From Croceibacterium ferulae (GTDB lineage Bacteria; Pseudomonadota; Alphaproteobacteria; Sphingomonadales; Sphingomonadaceae), in the NCBI RefSeq assembly GCF_003660445.1, contig NZ_QZVQ01000009.1:62001-126000 (forward strand): a stretch of 64,000 nucleotides of DNA, in the 5' to 3' direction. Shown here piece by piece: positions 9,282 to 17,951 of this stretch; position 1 is the first letter of the stretch, and every line of letters begins with the position of its first letter. The notes under the pieces were generated by a model. It had not been told where the DNA came from, made no database searches, and saw only the letters and a program-made list of their open reading frames with translations. The position numbers and the translations under genes were made by a program.

Positions 9282-9345
9282 TATCAGCGCACTCCATCAA
9301 CCCTGCAGCTGCAATAGGCCGGCAAGGTAAACAGCCTGTTAGCCG

Positions 9346-11766
9346 TTATGCGACATCGGCCAAATGTTCCGTGAAGAACATTCGCAAGACGGCCAGCAAC
9401 TGCGCCCCGGTCACCGGCTTGGCCAGCACCGTCAGCGATCCGCCACCGACTCCGGTGGCTCCGGCGGCGACCAGCAGAACGGTGGGACAGGATGACTCGC
9501 CGAGCTGTGCCAGGGCGGCGGGATCGCAGCCACCGGCATCCACCACCAGCCCGTCCAGCCCGCCTTCGTTCAGCAGCGCCAGCGCGGCCTCCGCATCCGG
9601 CAGCGGCAGCGCCGCGGCGCAATGCGGGCGTAGCAGCCCGGCCAGCTTCAGCCGGCGCGCGGGATCGGCCTCCACGATGCCGATCCGGGCGGTGGCCAGG
9701 CTTCGTGGCGGCGGAGCCTGCGGGATCGCGGCCTCCTGCAGCGGCAGCTCCAGCGTGAACCGGCTGCCGACCCCGGGCTCGCTCGTCAGGCTCAGCGTGC
9801 CGCCCAGCGCGCCCGCCAGATTGCGGCAGATGGCCAGGCCCAGCCCCGTGCCGCTGAACTGCCGGGTCATGGCGCTGTCCACCTGATGGAATGCCTCGAA
9901 CACCTGGGGCTGCTGTTCCGGGGCGATGCCGATGCCGGTGTCCTCCACCGCCAGGGTCAGCCGGCCTGTCGCGCGGTCGTGGGTGGCGAAAACCCGGACC
10001 TCGCCCGCGGGCGTGAACTTGATGGCGTTGGACAGCAGGTTGAACAGGATCTGGCGCAGCTTGGCGCCGTCGGTCTCGACCGGGGCGCCGCCAAGCTCCA
10101 GCTCCGCTACCAGCCGCAGCCCCTTGGCCGCGGCGCGGGCGCGCCACAGCGCCACCGCATCATCCAGGATCGGCTGCAGGCGCGTGGGCGCCAGTTGCAC
10201 GCTGATCTCGCCCGCCTCCATCTTGGCCAGGTCCAGGATGTCGTCCACCAGCACGCGCATCGTCTCGCCCGCGCCATGCACCAGCTGCACCTGTTCGCGG
10301 GTCTCCCCGGCGATCTCCGGCCGGGCCAGCATCACCTGCGTCATGCCCAGGATCCCGTTCAGCGGTGTGCGGATCTCGTGACTGGTCATGGCCAGGAAAT
10401 CGGTCTTGGCGCGCAGGGCGGCTTCCAGATCGGCATTGACGCGGGTCAGCACCGTGTTGGCGCTGCGGGTCTCGTTGCGGCTACGGCGAATGGACCAGGT
10501 GGCCCAGCCCATCAGCGCCAGCAGCACGATCGCCGCCGTCGCCAGCAGCAGGAACACATTGGTGCGATAGCGGCCGCGTTGCCGTTCCATCTGCACGTCG
10601 CGTTCCAGCTGGCCCTGCTTCAGCTGCGCGATGTGCAGGTTCTGGTTGGCGAAGTCGAACTGCGCGGCCATCAGCTGCGAACTGGCGGTGGCGGTCAGCG
10701 CCCGTGCCTCGCTGTCGATGCGCTGAAAGGCCGCGAGGTGATCATAGGCAAGCTGCAGCTGGCCGAGCCGGCGATACACCTGGGCGGCGGTCTGGTGATA
10801 TTCGCGGAACGAGCTGTCGGTCCGGTGGAGATCGCGTCCGGCAAAGGTCCGTTCCAGCCATTGCCGGGCCACGTCATCCTGTCCCCGGGCTGCCGCGATG
10901 TGCGCCATGACCCCGAAGATGGTCGGGCGCCAGTCCGCCGCCTCCGGTGACCGGCTGAGCGTCAGGGCCCGTGCCGCATTCCGGTCTGCGGCCTGCAGCC
11001 TTCCCCGGCTTGCCTGCACCAGCGCCAGATTGCCCAGCACGCGCGCTTCCAGCAGCACGCTGCCCAGTGCGCGCGCATCGCGCAGGGCGGCGGTGAACTG
11101 CACCTCCGCCTCCTGCCAGCGGCCCATGGCCCGCAGCGTTTCGCCGGTGTTGTTGTGGGCTGCCAGCATCAGGGCAGGATCGCTCTGATACAGCTCCTGC
11201 GCCTGCTGGTAATAGCGCAGGGTGCGCTCCTGATCCCCGGCCTCCCAGTAGATCTGACCGATGTCCTGCAGGGTGATCGCCTGGCTGCGCAGGTCGCCGG
11301 CCAGGCGGAAGATGCGGAAAGCCTGCAGCAGATCGGTCAGCGACTGGTGCGGCCGGCCCTGGATCCCTGCGATGGCGCCACGAGCGCGCATCAGGTCGCC
11401 ATGCAGCTTGGTGCCATTCGCGTGCGCCTCGACGAGCGCCAGCCCCTGTCCGACCTGGACCTGCGCCTCGTCCAGCCGATTGAGCCCGATCAGCGCCTCC
11501 GCCCGCAACCACAGGGCGGTGGCCCGCGCCACGGCACCTGTCCGGCCGGCAAAGATGCCGTCCTGCAGCAATGCCCGGTCGACCTCCGCCAGCGCGGTCT
11601 GCGGGTCGGCCATCATCGCGTTCTTGGCCCCGGCGATCGCGCGGTCGAACGCGGCCTGTGCTTGTGCCTGTGCCTGTGCCTGGGTCGGTGCCTCGGCCGT
11701 CGGCGGAGCCGCGGCCGGCAGCAGCAGCAGTGCCGTGGCGGCGAGAACAAGGCGTGCAGGGTTCAC
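9346..11766 (-). CDS. TPR-containing hybrid sensor histidine kinase
   Basis: An 806-residue sensor kinase starting at GTG 11766. In order: a signal-peptide-like segment (1-25), a Q-A dipeptide run (29-37), a TPR-type helical domain (about 45-350), a short coiled coil, one transmembrane helix (about 403-426), HisKA with His463 in T-S-H-E-I-R-T-P-L-N, HATPase with N-box N-L-L-S-N-A-I-K-F and G-T-G-L-G-L, and a degenerate C-terminal receiver (about 690-800). Topology suggests the TPR region is outside the cytoplasm, where it could bind peptide or protein. It lies 61 bases after the S8 autotransporter and before a free receiver, giving a plausible protease-sensor-regulator operon. The ligand and output are unknown. 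Confidence 0.88.
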   Translation of the reverse strand: MNPARLVLAATALLLLPAAAPPTAEAPTQAQAQAQAQAAFDRAIAGAKNAMMADPQTALAEVDRALLQDGIFAGRTGAVARATALWLRAEALIGLNRLDEAQVQVGQGLALVEAHANGTKLHGDLMRARGAIAGIQGRPHQSLTDLLQAFRIFRLAGDLRSQAITLQDIGQIYWEAGDQERTLRYYQQAQELYQSDPALMLAAHNNTGETLRAMGRWQEAEVQFTAALRDARALGSVLLEARVLGNLALVQASRGRLQAADRNAARALTLSRSPEAADWRPTIFGVMAHIAAARGQDDVARQWLERTFAGRDLHRTDSSFREYHQTAAQVYRRLGQLQLAYDHLAAFQRIDSEARALTATASSQLMAAQFDFANQNLHIAQLKQGQLERDVQMERQRGRYRTNVFLLLATAAIVLLALMGWATWSIRRSRNETRSANTVLTRVNADLEAALRAKTDFLAMTSHEIRTPLNGILGMTQVMLARPEIAGETREQVQLVHGAGETMRVLVDDILDLAKMEAGEISVQLAPTRLQPILDDAVALWRARAAAKGLRLVAELELGGAPVETDGAKLRQILFNLLSNAIKFTPAGEVRVFATHDRATGRLTLAVEDTGIGIAPEQQPQVFEAFHQVDSAMTRQFSGTGLGLAICRNLAGALGGTLSLTSEPGVGSRFTLELPLQEAAIPQAPPPRSLATARIGIVEADPARRLKLAGLLRPHCAAALPLPDAEAALALLNEGGLDGLVVDAGGCDPAALAQLGESSCPTVLLVAAGATGVGGGSLTVLAKPVTGAQLLAVLRMFFTEHLADVA

Positions 11767-11794
11767 TGCACGCCTTGTAAGGCGGGACGGTTAA

Positions 11795-11808
11795 GGCTTC
11801 GCAAAGCC
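11795..11808 (-). terminator. Small hairpin between autotransporter and kinase genes
   Basis: GGCTT / AAGCC arms with a 4-base loop, read on the minus strand 20 bases after the autotransporter stop and just before the kinase ribosome binding site. It is too short to be a convincing terminator on its own. It could attenuate read-through or protect the upstream mRNA end. Confidence 0.3.
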
Positions 11809-11827
11809 GCCGCCCCGCCCCTGCAGT

Positions 11828-14800
11828 TCAGAAGCCCCAGCGCACATTGCCGCCGACGGTCCAGGCCGGCATGTCGGGATCGTGTTCGCGCAGTTCGGCA
11901 CTGGTGAACAGGCTGGCCGATCCGCGACCATCCGCCATATCCGTGCCGTAGATCGCCTCCGCCAGCATGCGCCGGCCGCCCGGCACGCCGATGCCGACCT
12001 CCCGCGTGACAATGCCGATCTCGCCCGTCTCGCGGTCGATCACCGCACGTTCGCTGTAGCGCATGGTGCCCCGTTCCATCGTCAGCGGCTGCGCCAGCGA
12101 CAGGCGCAGGCGGTCGGCCCCGCCGAGCACCGCCTGCTTGGCGACACCCAGCTGGAACGCACTGCTGACCGTATCGCCCACCTGCAGCGCGGCAGCACCG
12201 CGCGACGCACTGGTGGCGAGGGTGCCGCTGGCGAACAGGCTGAGCCCGCTGCCGACGGTGGCATCGCCAGCGATCGTCACGCCATTGCTGGCCGTACCGG
12301 CACCGAAATCGCCCCGGTCCAGCGACCGCACGCCCAGGAAGGCGCCCGCTTCCTGCAGCCGGGTGAAGGCAGCGGACAGGGACACCGCCCCGTCCGGTCG
12401 CCACGTCACCTTGGCCTGTGTCGCCACCGCACGATAATCGTCCAGCGTCTGCAACAGCGGCGCGTCGGCGGGATTGAAGAAGGCGCCGGCCATGTCCTGC
12501 TCGATCGGGCGATCCTGCCGGGTCACGCCCATCTGCAGCTCCAGCTTCGGTGCGACCCGCAGCGTGGTGGCGACATGCGCCCCGCCGCTGGCGAAGCCGA
12601 GCAGCGGGTTGGCGCCGCCGGTCTGCGGATTGAAGTCGCCCGTCATCTGCAGCCCGCCGGTGCCGCCCAGCAGGACCGCGCCATCGCCATGGCCGAAGCC
12701 GACGGAAAAGGCGTTGTCAGGCGCGGTGACCTCCACGCTGGCGCGCAGCATGGTTCGGTCCATGTGGCCGGCACCTGCCACTTGTTCGGTGCGCCCGCGC
12801 ATCACCATGCTCCAGCCATCCGCCAGCGGCATTGCCGTGCCGGGCACCAGGTCGGTCAGCGCAGCGATGTGCCGGTTGCTGCCGCCACCGCCGATCCAGC
12901 CGATCATGCGGTGGTAGACGAAATCCTGGAAGGATCGGCCGCCCAGGCTGGCATTGAACAGCCGGTCGGACAGGGGGATCAGGAAGTCGCGCTCGGCACT
13001 GTCGATCTTCTCGAACGCGGTGAAATAGGCGTCCTGCGCCGACCAGCCGGCGGGCACGCCGCCGCGGCCAAGCGTCTTGGCCGACACCTCCGATACGGAG
13101 CCGTTCATCACACGATAATATTTCAGCTTGCCGAAATCGAGCGGCGCCTGCGACGCCTCGATATCCAGCAGACCATGGCCGTAGACCGCATCCACGCCCG
13201 GTGCGCCCAGATCCTGCGCGCTTTCCAGGATGATCTTGGCGGTATCGCGCGGATGGTTGCGCAGCCAGGGCCAGCGATCGTGCAACAGCGCGATGGCGCC
13301 CGACACCAGCGGCGCCGCGAAGGATGTGCCGGACATGCGGGTAACGCCGCCGGTACCGTCCGCCACCAGGATCAGCTCGCCGGGCGCCACCAGGAAGCGG
13401 TTCATCAGCAGCCCGCTTTCCTTCAGGTAGTCGGTTTTTTCGAAACTGCCCTTGGCATTCCATGCCGCGCGGTTCTTGCAGTCGCCGCCATCGGTGATGC
13501 AGGCAGTGCCCGGCGTGTTGGAGAAGGAGGAGATGGTGCCGCCCGGATCGACGGAGCCGACGACGAGGAAGGTGGAATCCAGCGCGCCGTTCATCTCGAT
13601 ATTGGCGGTCTGCGCGATCCCGTCATTGCCGGCGGCGATGACGTAGATCAGCCTGTCCTTGTGGCTGTCCACGGCGGAGGCGCGGAACACGCCGCGCCAG
13701 TCTGTCGGCAGGGTCTGCCCGCTGACGCCCAGCGACAGGTTGACGACAGAGGCGCCGGCGCGCGCCACCGCGGCGATGCCCGCCCGTACATCATCCCAGC
13801 CGGCGGTCATGCTGGCATCGAACGGATTGTAGGCGGCGATGCGCGCCTCGGGCGCGATGCCCATCACGCCGCGCCCGTCATGCGATGCCACCATCAGGCT
13901 GCCGACCGCGGTGCCGTGCGGATTGTCTACATCGGCGTAGCCGCCATCGAACACCACCTTGGACGCGACATCGCTGTCGGCGGCGGCGAAGAAGTCGACC
14001 AGCCCGATCGTGGTGTTGCGCCCGCCGCCCTGCACCTGCGTCAGCGCAGGACGCCAGTTGACCGCGTTCATCCAGTGATCGGTGTTGTCCATGCCGGAAA
14101 AGCCCAGCATCTCGTCATGCCAGTCCAGCATCATCAACTGGCGGTCGACCACGCTCAGCCGCCCCAGCGATGCCGGATCGGCTGGGTCGATGCCCCAGTC
14201 GGCGTAGAAGCGGTTGGCGAAGCCTTCCGCGAAGTCCTTGCCCGTGCGCTGCCGCACGGCGTCGCCCCAGATCGCCGCGCCATCATCCGCGATCGACTGC
14301 AATTGCGCAGCCAGCGGGCCGTAATCGCCGCTGGCGTCGCCCTGCATCCACAGGTGCAGCGTGTCGTCGATCCGGGGGATGTAACCCTCGCCGAATGCCC
14401 GGATGAACCCGGTCTGCGGGCTCAGCTCCCCACCTTCGGGGGTCAGGTTGCCCCAGAATGCCCGGATGAAACCCGTATAGGGATCGATGTCGCCACCAAA
14501 CGCCCGGATGAAACCGGTGTGGGGAGAGACCTCGCCCTCGAAGGCGCGGATGAACCCGGTGAAGGGCTGCAGACTGCCGCCGAACGCGCGGATAAATCCG
14601 GTCTTCGGATCGATCCCGCCCCCGAATGCGCGAATGAACCCGGTCTGCGGATCGACCTCGCCCCCGAATGCCCGGATGAAGCCCGTCATCGGGACGGCGC
14701 GGTCGGCTTCGACCGGCTGCGCAGTGGCGGCGGCCGGCGTCAACATCTGTGCAGCCGCCGGGCTGCCCGCCAGCGGCATCACCGGCAGCGTGATCGCGGC

Positions 14801-14839
14801 CGCCGCCAGCAGGCGTCGCTTGGTCGAGTGTAAGTGCAT
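11828..14839 (-). CDS. S8 (subtilisin) family autotransporter serine protease with seven T-G-F-I-R-A-F repeats
   Basis: A 1003-residue secreted protease. Start ATG 14839 is preceded by GGGAGGG and opens with a signal peptide (M-H-L-H-S-T-K-R-R, hydrophobic core, A-A-A-Q). Residues 52-150 hold seven copies of T-G-F-I-R-A-F with x-x-D/S-P-x linkers. The S8 catalytic domain follows: Asp282 in G-L-V-D, His308 in P-H-G-T, the oxyanion Asn in A-A-G-N-D near 405, and Ser506 in M-S-G-T-S-F-A-A-P. The last about 300 residues look like an autotransporter beta-barrel and end in W-G-F, with the terminal Phe typical of outer-membrane proteins. A sensor kinase and receiver lie downstream and an EAL gene upstream. 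The substrate and the role of the repeats are unknown. Confidence 0.9.
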   Translation of the reverse strand: MHLHSTKRRLLAAAAITLPVMPLAGSPAAAQMLTPAAATAQPVEADRAVPMTGFIRAFGGEVDPQTGFIRAFGGGIDPKTGFIRAFGGSLQPFTGFIRAFEGEVSPHTGFIRAFGGDIDPYTGFIRAFWGNLTPEGGELSPQTGFIRAFGEGYIPRIDDTLHLWMQGDASGDYGPLAAQLQSIADDGAAIWGDAVRQRTGKDFAEGFANRFYADWGIDPADPASLGRLSVVDRQLMMLDWHDEMLGFSGMDNTDHWMNAVNWRPALTQVQGGGRNTTIGLVDFFAAADSDVASKVVFDGGYADVDNPHGTAVGSLMVASHDGRGVMGIAPEARIAAYNPFDASMTAGWDDVRAGIAAVARAGASVVNLSLGVSGQTLPTDWRGVFRASAVDSHKDRLIYVIAAGNDGIAQTANIEMNGALDSTFLVVGSVDPGGTISSFSNTPGTACITDGGDCKNRAAWNAKGSFEKTDYLKESGLLMNRFLVAPGELILVADGTGGVTRMSGTSFAAPLVSGAIALLHDRWPWLRNHPRDTAKIILESAQDLGAPGVDAVYGHGLLDIEASQAPLDFGKLKYYRVMNGSVSEVSAKTLGRGGVPAGWSAQDAYFTAFEKIDSAERDFLIPLSDRLFNASLGGRSFQDFVYHRMIGWIGGGGSNRHIAALTDLVPGTAMPLADGWSMVMRGRTEQVAGAGHMDRTMLRASVEVTAPDNAFSVGFGHGDGAVLLGGTGGLQMTGDFNPQTGGANPLLGFASGGAHVATTLRVAPKLELQMGVTRQDRPIEQDMAGAFFNPADAPLLQTLDDYRAVATQAKVTWRPDGAVSLSAAFTRLQEAGAFLGVRSLDRGDFGAGTASNGVTIAGDATVGSGLSLFASGTLATSASRGAAALQVGDTVSSAFQLGVAKQAVLGGADRLRLSLAQPLTMERGTMRYSERAVIDRETGEIGIVTREVGIGVPGGRRMLAEAIYGTDMADGRGSASLFTSAELREHDPDMPAWTVGGNVRWGF
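14390..14686 (-). repeat. Coding tandem repeat: seven T-G-F-I-R-A-F units in the autotransporter
   Basis: Seven in-frame units of about 14 codons occupy residues 52-150. Each starts T-G-F-I-R-A-F, followed by G-G, E-G, W-G or G-E and a linker with Asp/Ser-Pro; the sixth unit has a longer linker. The core heptapeptide is invariant in all seven, while the codons vary (for example ggcttcatccgg versus ggtttcatccgg). This suggests protein-level selection rather than recent DNA duplication. Confidence 0.93.
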
Positions 14840-14927
14840 CGTGCCCTCCCGTTGCGTGGCCGAGAATCGGCCGTCAGGCAGGCGCACGGTGGCAGAGGCG
14901 CGGTGTCGGCCAGGCAAAGGATCGGGG

Positions 14928-14942
14928 TTAAGATCCGGTTAC
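14928..14942. promoter_or_regulatory. Candidate CtrA box upstream of the autotransporter
   Basis: TTAA-N7-TTAC matches the CtrA consensus TTAA-N7-TTAA at seven of eight bases. It overlaps the EAL stop codon and lies about 90 bases before the autotransporter start. CtrA itself is encoded at 36527-37222. A single near-match is weak evidence. Confidence 0.3.
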
Positions 14943-16258
14943 CGCGCCCTTCGGGTGTTTGCCGCATGAACCAGCCGGACCGGCGGCGTGTCCACCGGCG
15001 CAGGCGCCGGTGCGGGGCGGGCAGGGGTGTCGCGCAGAAAGGCGAGGAGACCCGGCAGCGGCATGGGGCGGGCGATGTGATAGCCCTGCAGCGCATCGCA
15101 GCCCATGACGTGCAGCAGCGACTGGCACATGCCGTCCTCCACCCCTTCGGCGGTCACAGTCATGTCCATCGCATGGGCAAGGTCGATGGAAGCGCGCACG
15201 ATCAGCGGATCGCGATTGCTGCTGGTCAGCTGGCTGATGAACATCTTGTCGATCTTCAACTCGCTGACCGGCAGCCGCTTCAGATAGGCGAGGCTGGACA
15301 GGCCGGAGCCGAAATCGTCGATCGCCACCGGCACGTCGGCGGCGGCAAGGGCCGTCAGCGTCTCGATCGCGGCCTGGGGATCCTCGATCACGCTGGTTTC
15401 CGTGATCTCGATCCCCAGCCGGCCTTGCGCGCTGGCGATCATGCCCATGACCTCCGCCATGAAACCCTGGTCGGACAGCAGCGGGCCCGACATGTTGACG
15501 AAGATGCACAAATCGTGCCCTGCCGCATGCAGCACCGCCTGGTCGCGCAGCACCTGTCGGATCACCCAGATGGTGATGTCGCGAATGGCGCCGGTGCGTT
15601 CGGCCAGCGTGATCATGCGGATGGTGGAGACCGGGCCCAGAGTGGGCGATTCCCATCGCAGCAGCGCCTCTGCCGAAAGATGGCGCCCGGTGCGGCAATC
15701 CAGCTTGGGCTGGTAGACGACGTGCAGTTCATCGGCGGCCAGCGCGGCGGGCAGGGCGCGCAGCAGGGCAAGATCGTCCAGCTGGACCGATGATGGCAGC
15801 CTTGTATCGATCTGCCGAATGCGCCCCCCGCCGCCGGCCGGCGCACCCTGGCCATCCCCCGACAATGCGGCCAGCACGGCATCGAACAGTTCGTCCGTGA
15901 CCGCGGTCTGGTCCGCCGGAATGGGCGCGAAGGCGACGGTGCCGGTCAGCTGAAAGGCGACGCCCGCAATCTCCAGCCGGCGTTCCAGCAGGGCCAGGCA
16001 ATGGCTCAGGTCGTGCCGGGCAGCCGCCACGTCGGCGGCGCGGAAGCTGAACTCGATGGAATTGTGCCCGATGCGCCCCACCGAACCGCCCTGCATCGCG
16101 GCCAGGATGCGGTCCGCCGCGCGCACCAGGATGCGGTTGGCGATCTCGAACCCCACCGTCTGCCGGGCCGGGATGAACCGCTCGAACGCGACCACCGCGA
16201 AGAAGCGCGCGCGCCGGTCGGCATCATGTTTGATCGGCGGGGCCGGGTGGCTGGTCAT
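14939..16258 (-). CDS. EAL-domain c-di-GMP phosphodiesterase with degenerate GGDEF domain
   Basis: A 439-residue cytoplasmic protein. Residues about 15-135 align in pattern with a GGDEF domain, but the signature is G-R-I-G-H-N-S-I-E-F, so it lacks the active GGDEF residues and is probably non-catalytic. The EAL domain (about 160-410) keeps E197-A-L, N in F-V-N-M-S, E in I-T-E-T, D-D-F-G-S-G and K-I-D-K, the expected metal and catalytic residues, so c-di-GMP hydrolysis is likely. I chose ATG 16258 because upstream codons would run into the divergent carrier gene at 16338. The 99-base gap to the autotransporter leaves room for a separate promoter. Confidence 0.87.
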   Translation of the reverse strand: MTSHPAPPIKHDADRRARFFAVVAFERFIPARQTVGFEIANRILVRAADRILAAMQGGSVGRIGHNSIEFSFRAADVAAARHDLSHCLALLERRLEIAGVAFQLTGTVAFAPIPADQTAVTDELFDAVLAALSGDGQGAPAGGGGRIRQIDTRLPSSVQLDDLALLRALPAALAADELHVVYQPKLDCRTGRHLSAEALLRWESPTLGPVSTIRMITLAERTGAIRDITIWVIRQVLRDQAVLHAAGHDLCIFVNMSGPLLSDQGFMAEVMGMIASAQGRLGIEITETSVIEDPQAAIETLTALAAADVPVAIDDFGSGLSSLAYLKRLPVSELKIDKMFISQLTSSNRDPLIVRASIDLAHAMDMTVTAEGVEDGMCQSLLHVMGCDALQGYHIARPMPLPGLLAFLRDTPARPAPAPAPVDTPPVRLVHAANTRRAR

Positions 16259-16337
16259 GCGGGCGACACTGCGCCCGACAGGTAAAGGAGGCGTTGACGA
16301 AGGTACGGGCAGCTTTGCGGGCCTGGCCGACGCCGCT

Positions 16338-17291
16338 ATGCGCCGGGGCATGCTGGCGATCCTGTTCATCATCCTGCCGATCTTCGGTCTGATCCTGGCC
16401 GGATGGGCGTTGCGGCGGGCGGGTGTGTTCAGCGCGCAGACCACGGCCGAGCTGAACCGTTTTGTCATCTGGCTGGCGCTGCCTGCGCTGATGTTCGACA
16501 TCGTGGCCGGCGCGCGCTGGGCGGAGATCTGGCGGCCGGACTTCATTGCGGCGTTCGGTGGCGGGGTGGCGGTGATCTTCACCGGCACGGTGCTGGCCGC
16601 GCGGGCGCTGCGCCGGCCGCTGGCCGATGCGGCGGTAGACGGGCTGAATGCGGGCTATGCCAACACCGCCTATGTCGGCTTCCCGCTGGCTGCCGCGGCG
16701 CTGGAGCCGGGTTCGCGCACGGGCGTGCTGATCGCCTGCATCCTGACCATCACCATCCTGTTCGCGATCGGGCTGATCCTGGCGGAGCTGGGGCAGCAGC
16801 AACGTGGCGCCGGCGGCGGGCTGGGCCGGATCGCGCTGCGCGTGGGCGGGCGGCTGCTGCGCAATCCGCTGGTGGTGGCGCCGGCGGTGGGTGGAATGGT
16901 GCTGGCCAGCGGGCTGGGCCTGCCGGCGCCGTTGCACAACTTCGCCACGCTGCTGGGCAATGCCGCATCCCCTTGCGCGCTGGTGGCGCTGGGCCTGTTC
17001 CTGGGGGAGAAGCGCGGCGGCGGGGCACGGCACATGCCGGCGGTGGCCGTGCTGACGGGGCTCAAGCTGGTGGGGCAGCCGCTCGTCACCTGGATCCTGG
17101 CAGTGCATGTCTTCGCGCTGGATGCCGCCTCCACCACCCTGGCGGTGCTGATCGCCGCCCTGCCGACCGGCACCGGGCCGTGGATGGTCAGCGCGATCTA
17201 CGCCCGCGATGCGGAGGTGACGGCGCGCGTGCTGCTGGCCAGCACGGTGGGATCGGTGCTGACGCTGACGCTCCTGCTGAGCTGGCTGTGA
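16338..17291 (+). CDS. AEC family transporter
   Basis: A 317-residue integral membrane protein of the auxin-efflux-carrier (AEC) family, starting at ATG 16338 (or the in-frame ATG 16350). About ten hydrophobic segments are visible, beginning A-I-L-F-I-I-L-P-I-F-G-L-I-L-A-G, with the N-terminal half motif L-N-R-F-V-I-W-L-A-L-P-A-L and the C-terminal P-T-G-T-G-P-W. Bacterial AEC proteins export or import organic acids and related anions; the substrate cannot be told from sequence. It is divergent from the EAL gene with an 80-base shared promoter gap and converges on the ExoD-like gene, three bases away. Confidence 0.87.
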   Translation: MRRGMLAILFIILPIFGLILAGWALRRAGVFSAQTTAELNRFVIWLALPALMFDIVAGARWAEIWRPDFIAAFGGGVAVIFTGTVLAARALRRPLADAAVDGLNAGYANTAYVGFPLAAAALEPGSRTGVLIACILTITILFAIGLILAELGQQQRGAGGGLGRIALRVGGRLLRNPLVVAPAVGGMVLASGLGLPAPLHNFATLLGNAASPCALVALGLFLGEKRGGGARHMPAVAVLTGLKLVGQPLVTWILAVHVFALDAASTTLAVLIAALPTGTGPWMVSAIYARDAEVTARVLLASTVGSVLTLTLLLSWL

Positions 17292-17294
17292 CGG

Positions 17295-17918
17295 TCAGCC
17301 GCCGGCGCCGGACATCAGCATGGAGATGCCGAAGCCGATCGCCGCGATGCTGCCGGCAAAGGCGATCAGCATCAGCAAGCCGTCCCGCACCAGCATGGCC
17401 AGGCCGAAGGCGGCGATCGCGGCCATGGGCGCGGTGGTGGCCAGCGGGATCAGCTCCAGCGGCGGGATGGTGAAGGTCAGGCCGATGATCGCCAGCGCGG
17501 CCAGCCGCTGGAACCAGGGGCTGGTCAGCGCTGGCAGGCGGCCGTGGAACCAGCGGTCCAGCCAGCCGGCCAATCCGTCCAGCTTGTCGGCCGCCTTCTT
17601 CACCTTTTCCGCCTTGGCCCCGCGATGGGTGATGAAGCCGGGCAGCCACAGGTTCTTGCGCCCGAACAGCAATTGTACCGCCGTGATCAGGATCATCACC
17701 GCCAGCAGAGTGGGCAAGGTGGGGATGGAGCCGATCGGGCTGATGTCGATCAGCGCGGGGATCAGCAGGAACGGTCCGAAGCTGCGCTGCCCCATGGCCT
17801 GCACCACATCGCCGATGGTGACGCGGTCCTGCCGGCCGGCCAGGTCGCGCAGGCGGTCGAGGATGTCGCACACATTGTGGACCTCTCCGCCGCCATCCTG
17901 CTGTTTGTTGTCAGCCAT
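17295..17918 (-). CDS. ExoD family membrane protein
   Basis: A 207-residue protein of the ExoD family, named for a Rhizobium gene affecting exopolysaccharide production and alkali tolerance. An N-terminal soluble segment (I-L-D-R-L-R-D-L-A-x-R-x-D-R-V-T-I-G-D-V) is typical of the family. Hydrophobic segments follow: F-G-P-F-L-L-I-P-A-L, L-L-A-V-M-I-L-I-T-A-V-Q, L-A-I-I-G-L-T-F-T-I-P and two near the C-terminus. The molecular function is unknown in the family. It ends three bases from the stop of the AEC gene, with no terminator visible. Confidence 0.85.
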   Translation of the reverse strand: MADNKQQDGGGEVHNVCDILDRLRDLAGRQDRVTIGDVVQAMGQRSFGPFLLIPALIDISPIGSIPTLPTLLAVMILITAVQLLFGRKNLWLPGFITHRGAKAEKVKKAADKLDGLAGWLDRWFHGRLPALTSPWFQRLAALAIIGLTFTIPPLELIPLATTAPMAAIAAFGLAMLVRDGLLMLIAFAGSIAAIGFGISMLMSGAGG

Positions 17919-17951
17919 ACGCGCTTGAAATGGACGGGACGGGCGAAGGTT

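Noticed and set aside
11660-11685. Short repeat of about six base pairs in the kinase gene as a possible phase-variation tract
   Set aside because: The unit encodes Q-A dipeptides, so copy changes of six bases would keep the frame and not switch the gene off.
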